Shown piece by piece: positions 34,590 through 43,829 of a stretch of DNA of 64,000 bases. Made by a program: the position numbers and the translations under genes. A model generated the notes under the pieces. That model did no database searches and was not told the origin of the DNA. It saw nothing but the letters and a program-made list of their open reading frames with translations. Source of the stretch: Bordetella flabilis. GTDB lineage: Bacteria > Pseudomonadota > Gammaproteobacteria > Burkholderiales > Burkholderiaceae_B. The stretch lies in NCBI RefSeq assembly GCF_001676725.1, contig NZ_CP016172.1:4650001-4714000 (forward strand), written 5' to 3'. How positions within the stretch are numbered: position 1 is the stretch's first letter; each line of letters opens with the position of its first letter.

Positions 34590-35687
34590 TTGACCGCCGC
34601 TCGCCTGGACACCTCCCCCTGCCCCGTTCCCCGCTGGCTGCCTGACGGGCACAGCCAGACTCTCTACGCCGCGACGCTCGCCCAATACCACCGCATCGCC
34701 TTCGTGCGCGAACGCGTCGAAACCCCCGACGGCGACTTCGTCGATATCGACTGGACCGGTCCGGGCCTGTTCCCGCACAAGTCCCCGGATGGCCAGCCGC
34801 CCGTGCCGCCGCCCGTCGCCACCGCCACGACGGCCGCCGCGCGGTGGATCGTCGACGCGGACTGGGCCTCGTTGCCGCAGCTTCCGGGCACCCCGGCCCT
34901 GATCCTTTTCCATGGCCTGGAAGGCGGCAGCCTGAGCCGCTATGCGCAGTCCATATCGCACTATTTCCGCGCGCGCGGCTGGATCGTCGCCATCGCCCAT
35001 TTCCGCGGCTGCTCCGGCACACCGAACCGGCTGGCGCGTGCGTATTACTCCGGCGACTCCGACGAAGTAGGGTTCCTGCTTGCCAGCGTGCGCCAGCGCG
35101 TACCCCATGCCCGCTGGCACGCGGTTGGCGTTTCGCTGGGCGGCAATGCCTTGCTGAAGTACGTCGGCGAACAACAGCAGGCCGTGGACTGGCTGGGCGG
35201 CTGCGCGGGTATCTCGGTTCCGCTGGACCTTGTCGCGGGCGGCAACAGCCTGTGCCGGGGCTTCATCAACCGGCGCATCTACAGTGCGTATTTCTTGCGC
35301 ACCATGAAGCACAAGGTGCTCGAAAAGGCGCGCCGCTTTCCCGGCGCGATCGATGTCATGCGCATCGCCCACGCGCGCGACCTGCGTGACTTCGACGACG
35401 CCTACACGGCGCCCATGCACGGCTTTCGCAACGCCCTGGACTACTGGACAAGGGCCTCCAGCAAACCATGGCTGGCCAGCATCGCGGTGCCCACCCTGGT
35501 GCTGAACGCCCGCAACGATCCCTTCTTCCCGGAGCCGGCCTTGCCCGGCCCTTCGGACTGCTCCGCGCAAGTCCTGTTGCACCAACCTGCCGACGGCGGA
35601 CATGCCGGCTTCCCCACCGGACCCTTTCCGGCTCACCTGGGCTGGCTGCCGCAACGGCTGGGGCGCTTCTTCGAAACGGGCACCTGA
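34590..35687 (+). CDS. alpha/beta hydrolase, YheT family
   Basis: About 365 residues. YheT-like elements: WLPDGHSQTLYA near 20, LILFHGLEGGSLSRYAQS near 108 (oxyanion loop), HFRGCSGTPNRLARAYYSGD near 142, the nucleophile serine in VGVSLGGNALLKY near 186, Asp in LNARNDPFF near 312 and His in GGHAGF near 341. GGAG at 34581 spaces well to TTG 34590; GTG 34578 is the alternative. Family members are esterases of unknown natural substrate. Confidence 0.88.
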   Translation: MTAARLDTSPCPVPRWLPDGHSQTLYAATLAQYHRIAFVRERVETPDGDFVDIDWTGPGLFPHKSPDGQPPVPPPVATATTAAARWIVDADWASLPQLPGTPALILFHGLEGGSLSRYAQSISHYFRARGWIVAIAHFRGCSGTPNRLARAYYSGDSDEVGFLLASVRQRVPHARWHAVGVSLGGNALLKYVGEQQQAVDWLGGCAGISVPLDLVAGGNSLCRGFINRRIYSAYFLRTMKHKVLEKARRFPGAIDVMRIAHARDLRDFDDAYTAPMHGFRNALDYWTRASSKPWLASIAVPTLVLNARNDPFFPEPALPGPSDCSAQVLLHQPADGGHAGFPTGPFPAHLGWLPQRLGRFFETGT

Positions 35688-35740
35688 TCACACCGGCAAA
35701 TGGCATCGCCGCGCCGCGACGGCGCGATCGCGCCCGTCCA

Positions 35741-37255
35741 TCAGCTCTTGAAGCGCTGCAGCAGCTGGCGCTGGGCCTCCATCTGGTCCCGCACTTCCTT
35801 GATCTGGACATCGATCTGCGAGGACACATAGAAGTCTCGCGAGATATCGCGGGCCTGGCGCAACTGCGATTCCGCGGCCGGCAGCGCACCGATGGCGACG
35901 TAGTACCGCGCCATTTCACGGCGCGCCTCGACACGGTCGCCGGTTTTTTCTTCGCTCTGTGCCAGCAACTGGTAGAACACCGGTTCGTCCTGGCCCCACT
36001 GCTTGATCCGTTCCCGCAGGAACGCCTGCGCGTCGGCATCGCGCCCATTTTGCTGCAGCGCCTGGACGTAAGCCATGGCTATGGCGTAACGGCCGGGCCA
36101 GGCCTTCCAGGCGGACTCCGCCAATTGCAGGGCCCGCGCGCGGTCGTTTTGCGCATTGGCCAGGTCTATCGCCAGCTTGGCGAGTTCGGCCGACGACCGT
36201 CCGTTGGCCGTGGCAAGCTTGTAGTTGCGGTCTGCGCCGGTCACGTCGCCACGCTGCAGGGCGCCCAATGCCAATCCATAGTAGGCAGCCGATTGTTGCA
36301 CGCCCGTCAGGGTGCGCGTTTCGTCCTGGAACTGCTGCGTGGCGGTCCGCAGGCTGACGGCATCGCTGCCCTGGATAACTCGAAGCTTGGCACGCACATA
36401 CCAATAATCGTCACTGTCCGTGTGGTGTCCCCTCGGCAGGGCGCGGACCCGGTTTTCGATATCGGACATACGGTCGATGGACAAAGGGTGTGTCGAAGCC
36501 CATGCTCCCCCTCCCAAGCCCTCATTCAAGCGCGACGCGTTCATCAACCGTTGGAACATATGCGACATACCGTCCGGGTCGTAGCCCGCCCGAGTCAGCA
36601 TCTGGAAGCCCGCCCGGTCCGCCTCGCGTTCCGCATCGCGCGAGAAGCCGAGCTGCCGGTCGATGGCCGCGGCCTGCCCGAAGGCCGCCACGCCCATCGC
36701 CAGGTTGCCGCCGCCGCCCGCCAGGGCGGCGAGCAGCGCGCCGGCGATCGACGCCAGCATGAAGGTCCCGGTCTGATTGCGCTGTGTCATGCCGCGGGCG
36801 ATGTGCCGCTGCGCCACGTGGCCGATCTCGTGCGCGAGCACCGCCGCCAGTTCGGACTCGCTGCTGGTGGCTACGACCAGGCCGCTGTTCACGCCGATAT
36901 ATCCGCCCGGCATCGCAAACGCATTGATCTCCGGATCGCGCACGCCGAACAGGTCCACGTCCGGCACCGACCCGGGTGCAAAGGCCGCGAGCTTGCGCCC
37001 CATCGACGTCAGGTACTGGTTGATTTCGGGATCGTTGATATAGGTGGGATCACGGCGCCCTTCGGCCATGATCGCATTGCCCAGTTGCCGCTCCGAATAG
37101 GGCGACAACTGGTCGGCAGAGGCCGCGCCCATCGATGGCAGGCCGACGGGTTGAGCCCATGGGGCGGACATCGATCCGGTCAACAATGAAGCACAAAGCA
37201 ACAGCATGAGCGGCTTGCTTACGCAGCCGGCTGGGCGCAGGTCCTTACGTTTCAT
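35741..37255 (-). CDS. bepA: M48 metalloprotease/chaperone (BepA-like)
   Basis: A 504-residue periplasmic protease. A Sec signal spans about residues 1-35. The zinc motif HEIGH lies near 141 in AVLAHEIGHVAQRH, the third ligand Glu in SRDAEREADRAGF near 205, and a TPR-rich C-terminal half (about residues 300-500) that in BepA contacts the BAM machinery. It assists or degrades misfolded outer-membrane proteins such as LptD. ATG 37255 starts the signal peptide; GTG 37276 adds seven residues of no value. Confidence 0.9.
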   Translation of the reverse strand: MKRKDLRPAGCVSKPLMLLLCASLLTGSMSAPWAQPVGLPSMGAASADQLSPYSERQLGNAIMAEGRRDPTYINDPEINQYLTSMGRKLAAFAPGSVPDVDLFGVRDPEINAFAMPGGYIGVNSGLVVATSSESELAAVLAHEIGHVAQRHIARGMTQRNQTGTFMLASIAGALLAALAGGGGNLAMGVAAFGQAAAIDRQLGFSRDAEREADRAGFQMLTRAGYDPDGMSHMFQRLMNASRLNEGLGGGAWASTHPLSIDRMSDIENRVRALPRGHHTDSDDYWYVRAKLRVIQGSDAVSLRTATQQFQDETRTLTGVQQSAAYYGLALGALQRGDVTGADRNYKLATANGRSSAELAKLAIDLANAQNDRARALQLAESAWKAWPGRYAIAMAYVQALQQNGRDADAQAFLRERIKQWGQDEPVFYQLLAQSEEKTGDRVEARREMARYYVAIGALPAAESQLRQARDISRDFYVSSQIDVQIKEVRDQMEAQRQLLQRFKS

Positions 37256-37322
37256 GCGAGTATCATACCCAGGCACAAAATATCCGTAACCATACCGACA
37301 AAATCATCATACCGAGGTTCCA

Positions 37323-38168
37323 ATGCGACCCATAAGAAAAGCTGTATTTCCCGTCGCGGGCATGGGCACCCGCTTTCTGCCGGCGACCAAGGCCATGCCC
37401 AAGGAAATGCTGCCGGTAGTCGACAAGCCGCTGATCCAGTACGCCGTCGAGGAAGCCGTGGCTGCCGGGATCACCGACCTGATCTTCGTCACGGGCCGCA
37501 ATAAGCGCGCTATCGAAGACCACTTCGACTCCGCGCCGGAATTGGAATCGGACCTCGAGAAAAAAGGCAAGGTCGAATTGCTCAACATGGTGCGCGGCAT
37601 CCTGCCCGCCGGCGTCAATTGCATTTATATCCGCCAGTCCGCGCCGCTGGGCCTGGGCCATGCCGTGCTGACCGCGGCGCCGGCCGTCGGCAACGAACCG
37701 TTCGCCGTGGTACTGGCGGACGACCTGATCGACGCCGACACGCCTGTGCTCAAGCAATTGGTCAATACGGCCATCAAGTATGACGGCAGCGTGCTGGGCG
37801 TGCAGGACGTGCCGCGCTCGGAAACCAAGAAGTACGGTATTGTCGCCGCGCGCCGCGTGGACGAGCGCACGGAGCGCGTCACGCACATCGTGGAAAAGCC
37901 GGAACCGGACGACGCGCCATCGACGCTGGCCGTCGTGGGCCGCTACGTCCTGGAACCGGAAATCTTCGAACACCTGCGCGCCACCAAGATGGGCGCGGGC
38001 AATGAGATCCAATTGACGGACGGCATCGCCTCGCTGATGCGCGAACGCGCCGTCTTCGCGCATCGCTATGAAGGCATGCGCTACGACTGCGGCAACAAGG
38101 CGGGCATGTTCCAAGCCACCGTCACCCTGGGCCGCAAGTATCACGGCCTGGAGCCGGATTCGAACTGA
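37323..38168 (+). CDS. galU: UTP-glucose-1-phosphate uridylyltransferase
   Basis: A 281-residue GalU. The nucleotide-binding start [26 protein letters not shown], Asp-containing VVLADDLID near 125, and VEKPEP near 190 are all present. It makes UDP-glucose for LPS, capsule and osmoregulated glucans. GAGG precedes the ATG. Divergent from bepA; a hairpin follows the stop. Confidence 0.95.
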   Translation: MRPIRKAVFPVAGMGTRFLPATKAMPKEMLPVVDKPLIQYAVEEAVAAGITDLIFVTGRNKRAIEDHFDSAPELESDLEKKGKVELLNMVRGILPAGVNCIYIRQSAPLGLGHAVLTAAPAVGNEPFAVVLADDLIDADTPVLKQLVNTAIKYDGSVLGVQDVPRSETKKYGIVAARRVDERTERVTHIVEKPEPDDAPSTLAVVGRYVLEPEIFEHLRATKMGAGNEIQLTDGIASLMRERAVFAHRYEGMRYDCGNKAGMFQATVTLGRKYHGLEPDSN

Positions 38169-38183
38169 TCGACACGCAACAAC

Positions 38184-38230
38184 GCCGGCGGCCCGTGGAT
38201 CCCTTCAGAGGGGCCCCGGGCCGCCGGCGC
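38184..38230 (+). terminator. GC-rich hairpin after galU
   Basis: CGCCGGCGGCCC (38184-38195) pairs perfectly with GGGCCGCCGGCG (38219-38230). There is no T-run, so it may be a bidirectional barrier between the convergent galU and ctaG-like genes. Confidence 0.55.
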
Positions 38231-38263
38231 ATTTGGCCGCGGCCGCTCGCGGTGCTTCAAGCG

Positions 38264-39121
38264 TCACGGCGACGCTGACGGCGCCGACATCCCGCGACGT
38301 CCGCGCACCTTGCGGGGCAAGCGCCCCTTGCCCGACAACCGCATCAGGGTTCCCAGCGCCACCAGTAAGCCGATCAGTTCCACCAGTGCGGCAGGAATCC
38401 ACATCGTCAGGCCGCCGATGCTCTGGTCCATCAAGGCTGGCATGGGAATCGCACGCCCGCACAATTCGAATAGCGGATACAGGTCGCGCTCGGTCAGGGC
38501 AATAAAAGCGCCTGCGACCATTTGAGGCGCCATGGTGAAGATCGGCGACAAAACGCGACCGCCCGGCGACATCGCGGCGGGCGGACTGGGCCGCCGGTCG
38601 AGGATCAGGTTCCAGTAGAGGAAACCGCTGGCGACCACCGACCAGTTCATCACCCGGTACAGCCGCCAGTCGAGCATCGAATAGAACTGCACCGAAGGGA
38701 GCAGCCAGACCAGCACCAACAGGACGAAAAGCGTCGGCACGAAGATGGTGTGGGTCAGCGCCGCTTCGATCGCGCGGCCCAGCCCGCCTTGCCGGAAGCG
38801 GTATAGCCAGCGGCGCGCCGCGAGCGGCAGACCGGCGCGCATGACCGAGCCCGGATAGGCGGCCATGAGCATGAGCGGTCCCAGATGGTGCAACACCAGA
38901 TGCTGGATGCGATGGATGAAGAACATCCGTTCGGCGTAATAGTCGACCCGCGTATGCAGCGACAGGTACAACAGCACCATGCCGCTCCAGAACAGGGCCT
39001 GACGCACCCACGATACCCGGTGCACCCGTACGCCGCGAATGAACAGAAACCCGCCGGCGACAAACATGGCCACCAGTGTCGGCGAAAACTCCCACGGAAT
39101 AAGCCAGTCGAGAACGTTCAA
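38264..39121 (-). CDS. CtaG/Caa3-type cytochrome c oxidase assembly protein
   Basis: A 285-residue protein with about seven membrane helices. The CtaG_Cox2 family motifs are HTRVDYYAERMFFIHRIQH and LVLHHLGPLMLMAAYP near 56-90, histidine-rich as expected for copper handling, and a conserved WNLILDRRP near 170. It helps load copper into the oxidase CuB or CuA site. The start is TTG 39121, without a clear ribosome-binding site; no cox genes are adjacent. Confidence 0.85.
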   Translation of the reverse strand: MNVLDWLIPWEFSPTLVAMFVAGGFLFIRGVRVHRVSWVRQALFWSGMVLLYLSLHTRVDYYAERMFFIHRIQHLVLHHLGPLMLMAAYPGSVMRAGLPLAARRWLYRFRQGGLGRAIEAALTHTIFVPTLFVLLVLVWLLPSVQFYSMLDWRLYRVMNWSVVASGFLYWNLILDRRPSPPAAMSPGGRVLSPIFTMAPQMVAGAFIALTERDLYPLFELCGRAIPMPALMDQSIGGLTMWIPAALVELIGLLVALGTLMRLSGKGRLPRKVRGRRGMSAPSASP

Positions 39122-39143
39122 GGATGCAAGGCCTGATGGGCAG

Positions 39144-39166
39144 GCCCCGGTCGAAGGGACCGGGGC
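39144..39166 (-). terminator. hairpin between porin and ctaG-like genes
   Basis: GCCCCGGTC (39144-39152) pairs perfectly with GACCGGGGC (39158-39166) around a 5-nt loop, 34 bp past the porin stop. No T-run follows. Confidence 0.5.
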
Positions 39167-39199
39167 AAAGGGATCACGCCATTGTAGTCCGCGCCGGGA

Positions 39200-40306
39200 T
39201 CAGAACTGATGGGTGATGCCCATCGCTACCCGCGTAGTGTGCGAGTGTGCAGGGTCGAACTGATTGTCCAGGGTGTAGTTGCGGGCATAGCCGACAAAGC
39301 TGTACAGGCTGGTGCGCGGCGACAGCGGGTAGATATAGCCGAGCGTGGCGACCTGCGCCCGGCGAGCCCGTTCGCCGTCTTCCCAGGACCACGACGGCGT
39401 CGCGGGCGACCATTGCGCCACCAGGCTGCCCGTCCCCCAGGGCACGGTCACGCCGACGAACCAGGCGTCCACGCGGCCGCCCCTGACGAAGGGGGCGGGG
39501 CCCAGTCCAAGGCCCAGGCCATCGGGATCCCCGCCATCGAGGCCGGAATATCCGTCCTGCTGGCGGCTCCACGCGAGCGCCACCTTGAAGACCTCGAAGT
39601 CGTAGGCCGCACCCAATTGCACAGTGCGAGGATGAGCACCGCCGTTGCTGTCCAGCCGCAGCTCGTCCCATGTGGCGATCGCCAGCAAAGGCCCTTGCTC
39701 GTAGCGCAGGCCGATGCTGTATGCGCGGTTGTTGTTCGCGGTCCGGAAAGCCGATGCGCTGCCGTCGTCGGCGTTGAAGGAATAGCCCGCCCCCAGTTGC
39801 AGGCCGCCGATATCGGGCGAGAGATAATTGACGGTGTTGTCGAACTGGAAATTGTCCGAGGCCTTGAAGGTGGCGCCCAGCCCCATGTCCTTCCAGCCGG
39901 CCTGTTCCAGCTGGCTGCCGAATTGCTGGCCGATCGTGTATTGGCGGCCCAGGCGCAGCTCGCCCACCGCGTCCTGGCCGATCCCGACCCATGCGTTGTA
40001 GTTGAAGAGGCGGCCGCTGTCGTCCTCGACCTGCCCGTTGCCTGGATCGAAACCGCTTTCCAGCTGGAAGGACGCATACCATCCGCCGTCCAGCTCTTCC
40101 TTGCCGCGCAAACCCCAGAGGGAATCGCTTTGTCCGCCGCCGAGCGTGCTGTTGCGCGTGCCTTGACCGGACGTATGTTGGCTGGATACGCCCATATCGA
40201 TCAAGCCATAGAGCGTCACCCCGGCGGTGTCGTCGGCATGGCTTTGCATGGGATAAAAAAATGCCGCCGCGCTGGCGAGCGCGGCGGACAGGAAGACTGG
40301 CTTCAT
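39200..40306 (-). CDS. Gram-negative general porin
   Basis: A 368-residue outer-membrane porin of the betaproteobacterial trimeric type. A signal peptide (about residues 1-24, cleaved at QSHADD) is followed by the first strand GVTLYGLIDMGV, SLWGLRGKEELDGGWYASFQLESGF near 62, LRLGRQYT near 117, and the C-terminal strand ending in Phe (MGITHQF), the BAM recognition signal. It forms a 16-strand diffusion pore. Confidence 0.94.
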   Translation of the reverse strand: MKPVFLSAALASAAAFFYPMQSHADDTAGVTLYGLIDMGVSSQHTSGQGTRNSTLGGGQSDSLWGLRGKEELDGGWYASFQLESGFDPGNGQVEDDSGRLFNYNAWVGIGQDAVGELRLGRQYTIGQQFGSQLEQAGWKDMGLGATFKASDNFQFDNTVNYLSPDIGGLQLGAGYSFNADDGSASAFRTANNNRAYSIGLRYEQGPLLAIATWDELRLDSNGGAHPRTVQLGAAYDFEVFKVALAWSRQQDGYSGLDGGDPDGLGLGLGPAPFVRGGRVDAWFVGVTVPWGTGSLVAQWSPATPSWSWEDGERARRAQVATLGYIYPLSPRTSLYSFVGYARNYTLDNQFDPAHSHTTRVAMGITHQF

Positions 40307-40351
40307 GCGCGCGTACCCTTGCTGGTGAGAACAAGCCGCGCGATAGTGGTG

Positions 40352-40687
40352 TCAGGAAGCCGCGCGGCGAAGGTCACCGAAGTGTACGTGACGGATGCTT
40401 GGATTCTCTTGCAATTGGCGCGCTTGCGACACAAGAACCGTTCGCATTTCCGCCGGGCATTTAACGGTTACGCAGGCAGAAGCAAGCCGCGCATCGTCGC
40501 CCTGTTCCACTTGCAGCCGGGACACGCTGAGTCCGGCCGCCTTGAAGTCGTTATAGATCTGTTTGCGCACCGCGCTGAGGTCTTCGCGCGGACACACCAC
40601 CGTCAATCGCGAACTGGCGCCACGACGATCGGGCATTGCCGCACGATCCACACCGGCACGCCGCAGGAACAAGTCGAATATACGCAT
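40352..40687 (-). CDS. solo MgtC C-terminal-like (ACT-fold) domain protein
   Basis: A 111-residue soluble protein resembling the carboxyl ACT-like domain of MgtC-family proteins (strand-helix pattern SSRLTVVCPREDLSAVRKQI and the closing HVHFGDL). The membrane domain of MgtC is not present, and a strong AGGAGG before ATG 40687 shows this is a deliberate start. It could be a free regulatory domain or the end of a split mgtC. Low similarity by eye; function unproven. Confidence 0.6.
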   Translation of the reverse strand: MRIFDLFLRRAGVDRAAMPDRRGASSRLTVVCPREDLSAVRKQIYNDFKAAGLSVSRLQVEQGDDARLASACVTVKCPAEMRTVLVSQARQLQENPSIRHVHFGDLRRAAS

Positions 40688-41142
40688 GTTGGCCTCCTAC
40701 TCGCGAAAGTGGGTGCTGCATGGATACGAGACGGGCAACGGGCTGCACAACAGCAGGCCATGCTTGACACATCAGGCACCTTCCGGGAGCGCGCGCACAA
40801 GACGCGGCGCCAACGGCAAGGCCAGATGGACAAGACGGTATATACGGTGAGGCAGCGCTAGCGGACCCACGGCAACCAGGCTGTGCTATGCCTGTGATTG
40901 CCACCGTGGGCACCTGCCGCATGGCCGGAGGCCGAGCGGCGGGTTCGATAGACTTGCTGGATACCGCACCCTGCAGGATAGGGTGCGGCAGAGTTGATCT
41001 GCGTGAACCCTATCGGGCAGCGACGCCGACACAAGGTCGACTACTACTGTCGCCGGAATCTGTATTCACGAAGCAACTCCTGGGAAATTCGAAGCTACCA
41101 TTGTAATCGGGTTTTCCCTGAGCTTCAATGGCAAATACGCGG
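40688..41142. other. 455-bp intergenic region with a perfect hairpin
   Basis: No gene is supported. CCGCACCCT (40964-40972) pairs with AGGGTGCGG (40980-40988) around a 7-nt loop. The part next to 40687 carries the promoter of the solo MgtC-like gene; the part near 41142 is the 3' flank of the cation exchanger. Confidence 0.5.
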
Positions 41143-42153
41143 TCAGGCATAGAAATGCCAGCCCACGTACCCCGCGAACAGGGCGTACAGGCCGCCGACG
41201 GCCGACAGCGCCCCGACGCTCATGGCCTCGCGGCGGAAACGCAGCCACAGCACGCCGATAGACACCATGGTGAACAGGCCGGCCGCAATCAGGGTCGCAT
41301 CCAGTTTCCACGGCGTCAGGAATATCCCCAAGGCGCTCGGGATGGTGGCCTGGATCATCATCGCGCCTGAAATATTGGCCAGCGCCAGGCGTTCCTTGCC
41401 CTGGCGGACCCAGATGATGGCATTCATGATCTCGGGCAGTTCCGTCGCGATCGGGGCGAGCAGCAGGGCCGCGATGTGCGGCGAGGCTCCCATGGCCACG
41501 CCCAGCACCTCGATCTGCGCCACGAACACGCGCGAAGCCAGCGCGATCACCGCCAGCGCCAGCACCGTCTGCAGGCACGCCCACGCCATCGACGGCTGGG
41601 CATCGCGCGGACGCAGCTTCAAGGGCTCGAGCACGTCCGCCTCGGCACAGGCGTCGTCGGCGGTCAGTTCGCGCCGTACATAAAGGGCGTACGCCAGCAG
41701 GAAAAGGATGCCCAGCCAAGGTTTCCAGGCAAAGGCGAGCAGGCCCAGAATCACCTTGAAGGCGAAGATGCCCATGAACCAGCCCTGGTCGCGCGCCAGC
41801 CGCTGCTGGTCGGCCTTGATACAGGAGTCGCACTCCGCCACGGCCTGGCGTCGCCGCAAGCGCATCAGGGCCAGGCCCACCACGGCATAGGCAAGCGTGG
41901 AGAGGACCAGCGGACCGCCCATCGCGGCGCCCACGCCGATATCCTTCTGTTCCGCGGTACTCCCGAAGGCGACAGCCATGAAGGTGACGGCACTTTCCGG
42001 AAGGGCGGTGCCGAAGGCGGCCAGCACCGTACCCACCGCTGTGGCCCCCAGCTCCAGCCGCTGGCCGACCCATTCGACGCCATTGACGAAATAGTCGCAG
42101 GCAACATAGATCGCCGCGGCGGCGGCGAAGAACAGCGCGAGGGTGAAAAGCAT
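41143..42153 (-). CDS. CaCA-family cation exchanger, probable Mn2+ exporter
   Basis: A 336-residue inner-membrane antiporter with two inverted five-helix repeats. The alpha-repeat motifs are GTALPESAVTF near 48-58 and APIATELPEIMNA near 235-247, each with the ion-binding glutamate. A cysteine-containing cytoplasmic loop (AECDSCIKAD) lies between the halves. The family is usually labelled calcium/sodium antiporter, but the leader at 42221-42363 has yybP-ykoY manganese-riboswitch blocks, so manganese efflux is more likely here. ATG 42153 is in frame with the first helix; the ATG at 42158 is not. Confidence 0.9.
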   Translation of the reverse strand: MLFTLALFFAAAAAIYVACDYFVNGVEWVGQRLELGATAVGTVLAAFGTALPESAVTFMAVAFGSTAEQKDIGVGAAMGGPLVLSTLAYAVVGLALMRLRRRQAVAECDSCIKADQQRLARDQGWFMGIFAFKVILGLLAFAWKPWLGILFLLAYALYVRRELTADDACAEADVLEPLKLRPRDAQPSMAWACLQTVLALAVIALASRVFVAQIEVLGVAMGASPHIAALLLAPIATELPEIMNAIIWVRQGKERLALANISGAMMIQATIPSALGIFLTPWKLDATLIAAGLFTMVSIGVLWLRFRREAMSVGALSAVGGLYALFAGYVGWHFYA

Positions 42154-42220
42154 GACATGACAGCCGGACGAGCGGATTCCTGTGGCGCGACGACGCGGCT
42201 CGCCCGGCTGGGTTAGCGCG

Positions 42221-42363
42221 TCGTGGCCAAAGGTCTCGCCTGGCAGCTTCGTCCGGTGCGCGACGAACGCGACCGGTACGAAAGCCGTTTGCGCCATGGG
42301 GTCCGCGGACCGCCAAGCATGTTGACGCAAACTCCTTGGGGCAAGGATGGCTACTCCCCAATG
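42221..42363 (-). ncRNA. yybP-ykoY (manganese) riboswitch
   Basis: On the minus strand, TTGGGGAGTAGCC starts near 42361 (GGGGAGTAG at 42351-42359), GCGTCAACATGCTTGG follows, and GGCGAGACCTTTGG closes at about 42227-42240. These are the three conserved blocks of the yybP-ykoY aptamer known from E. coli mntP and alx leaders. The element begins about 210 nt and ends about 70 nt upstream of the exchanger start codon, normal for a translational or termination switch. Boundaries are approximate. Confidence 0.88.
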
Positions 42364-42477
42364 ACAACCGGGCGATTGTAGCAGGCGGTAAGCCACCGGC
42401 GCGCGCGGACATCGGCACCGGTCGAGGTAAAGTAGCCGCTCCGCCTTTCCGTTCCTCCGCCGCCGAGCGTACCCGCC

Positions 42478-43821
42478 ATGAGCCTGCCTCCCGACGACGT
42501 AAGCCCTCATATCGCCCGCCGCAAGCGGCTGCAGGACTACATGCACAGCCTGGGGGGCGGCATCGCCCTGCTGCCGGCGGCGCGACCGGCGATGCGCAAT
42601 CGCGACGCCGACTACCCTTACCGCCAGGACAGCGATTTCCTCTACCTGACCGGCTTTCCGGAACCGGATGCCTGGCTGGTGCTCATTGCCGGCAAGGACG
42701 ACCGCGCCATCCTGTTCTGCCGGAACAAGGATGAAACACGCGAACTATGGGAGGGCGTGCGCCTCGGGCCGGACGCGGCCGTCGCGCGCCTGGGCTTCGA
42801 CGAGGCCTATGGCATCGAGCGCCTGGATGAACTGTTGCCCGGCCTGCTCCTGGACCGGCCCACGCTCTTCGCCCGCCTGCTGCAGGACGAGCGCGTCGAC
42901 CAGACCGTGCGCCGCGCGCTGGAAGGCGCGCGCCAACAGGGCCGAAGCGGACAACGTCCACCCGCGAGCCAGCATGATCCCCTGCCCTTCCTCGCGGAAA
43001 TGCGGCTTATCAAGGACCCGACCGAAATCGCGACCATGCGCCGGGCAGCGAAGATCTCCGCCGGGGCGCACGCGCGGGCCATGCGGCATACACGGCCGGG
43101 CATGCGCGAATACGAGATCGAAGCCGAACTGCTGTACGAGTTCCGGCGGCACGGGGCGCAATCGGTGGCCTACAACGCGATCGTCGCGGCCGGACCGAAC
43201 GCCTGCATCCTGCATTACCCCGCGGGCGATGCCGAGTTGCGCGATGGACAACTGCTGTTGATCGATGCCGGCTGCGAAGTCGACGGCTATGCGGCCGACA
43301 TCACGCGCACCTTTCCGGTGAACGGCCGCTACAGCGGGCCGCAGCGCCTGCTATACGACCTGACGGTGGCGGCGCAGGATGCCGCGCGCCAAGCGACCCG
43401 TCCCGGCGTGTCCTGGAACGACAGCCATGAGGCCGCGGTGCGCGTCCTGGCGCAGGGCTTGATCGATGCCGGCCTGCTCCAGGGCAGCCTGGACGGCGTG
43501 CTGGAATCCAAGGCCTACAACCGCTTCTATATGCACCGTACCGGGCATTGGCTTGGCCTGGATGTGCATGACGTCGGGGACTATCGCGACCCGGGGGCGC
43601 CCTCCGGGGTGGACCGCCCATGGCGGCTGCTCGAAAAAGGCATGGTGCTGACCATCGAACCCGGCCTTTATGTACGCCCGGCCGAAGACGTGCCGGAGGC
43701 CTACTGGAACATCGGCATCCGCACCGAGGATGACGCCCTCGTCACCGACGAAGGCTGCGAGCTCATCACGCGCGCGGTGCCCGCGGACGCGCAGGAAATC
43801 GAAGCATTGATGCGGGAATAG
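42478..43821 (+). CDS. pepP: Xaa-Pro aminopeptidase
   Basis: A 447-residue M24B peptidase. The N-terminal domain has YPYRQDSDFLYLTGFPEPDA near 41-60; the pita-bread domain carries the metal ligands Asp in LLIDAGCEVDGYAADITRTF near 257-270, His in HRTGHWLGLDVHDVG near 350, Glu in LTIEPGLY and the final Glu in GIRTEDD. It removes N-terminal residues before proline and uses two Mn2+ ions. The exchanger and its Mn riboswitch are divergent next door, which may be chance. Confidence 0.94.
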   Translation: MSLPPDDVSPHIARRKRLQDYMHSLGGGIALLPAARPAMRNRDADYPYRQDSDFLYLTGFPEPDAWLVLIAGKDDRAILFCRNKDETRELWEGVRLGPDAAVARLGFDEAYGIERLDELLPGLLLDRPTLFARLLQDERVDQTVRRALEGARQQGRSGQRPPASQHDPLPFLAEMRLIKDPTEIATMRRAAKISAGAHARAMRHTRPGMREYEIEAELLYEFRRHGAQSVAYNAIVAAGPNACILHYPAGDAELRDGQLLLIDAGCEVDGYAADITRTFPVNGRYSGPQRLLYDLTVAAQDAARQATRPGVSWNDSHEAAVRVLAQGLIDAGLLQGSLDGVLESKAYNRFYMHRTGHWLGLDVHDVGDYRDPGAPSGVDRPWRLLEKGMVLTIEPGLYVRPAEDVPEAYWNIGIRTEDDALVTDEGCELITRAVPADAQEIEALMRE

Positions 43822-43829
43822 CAGGCCCG

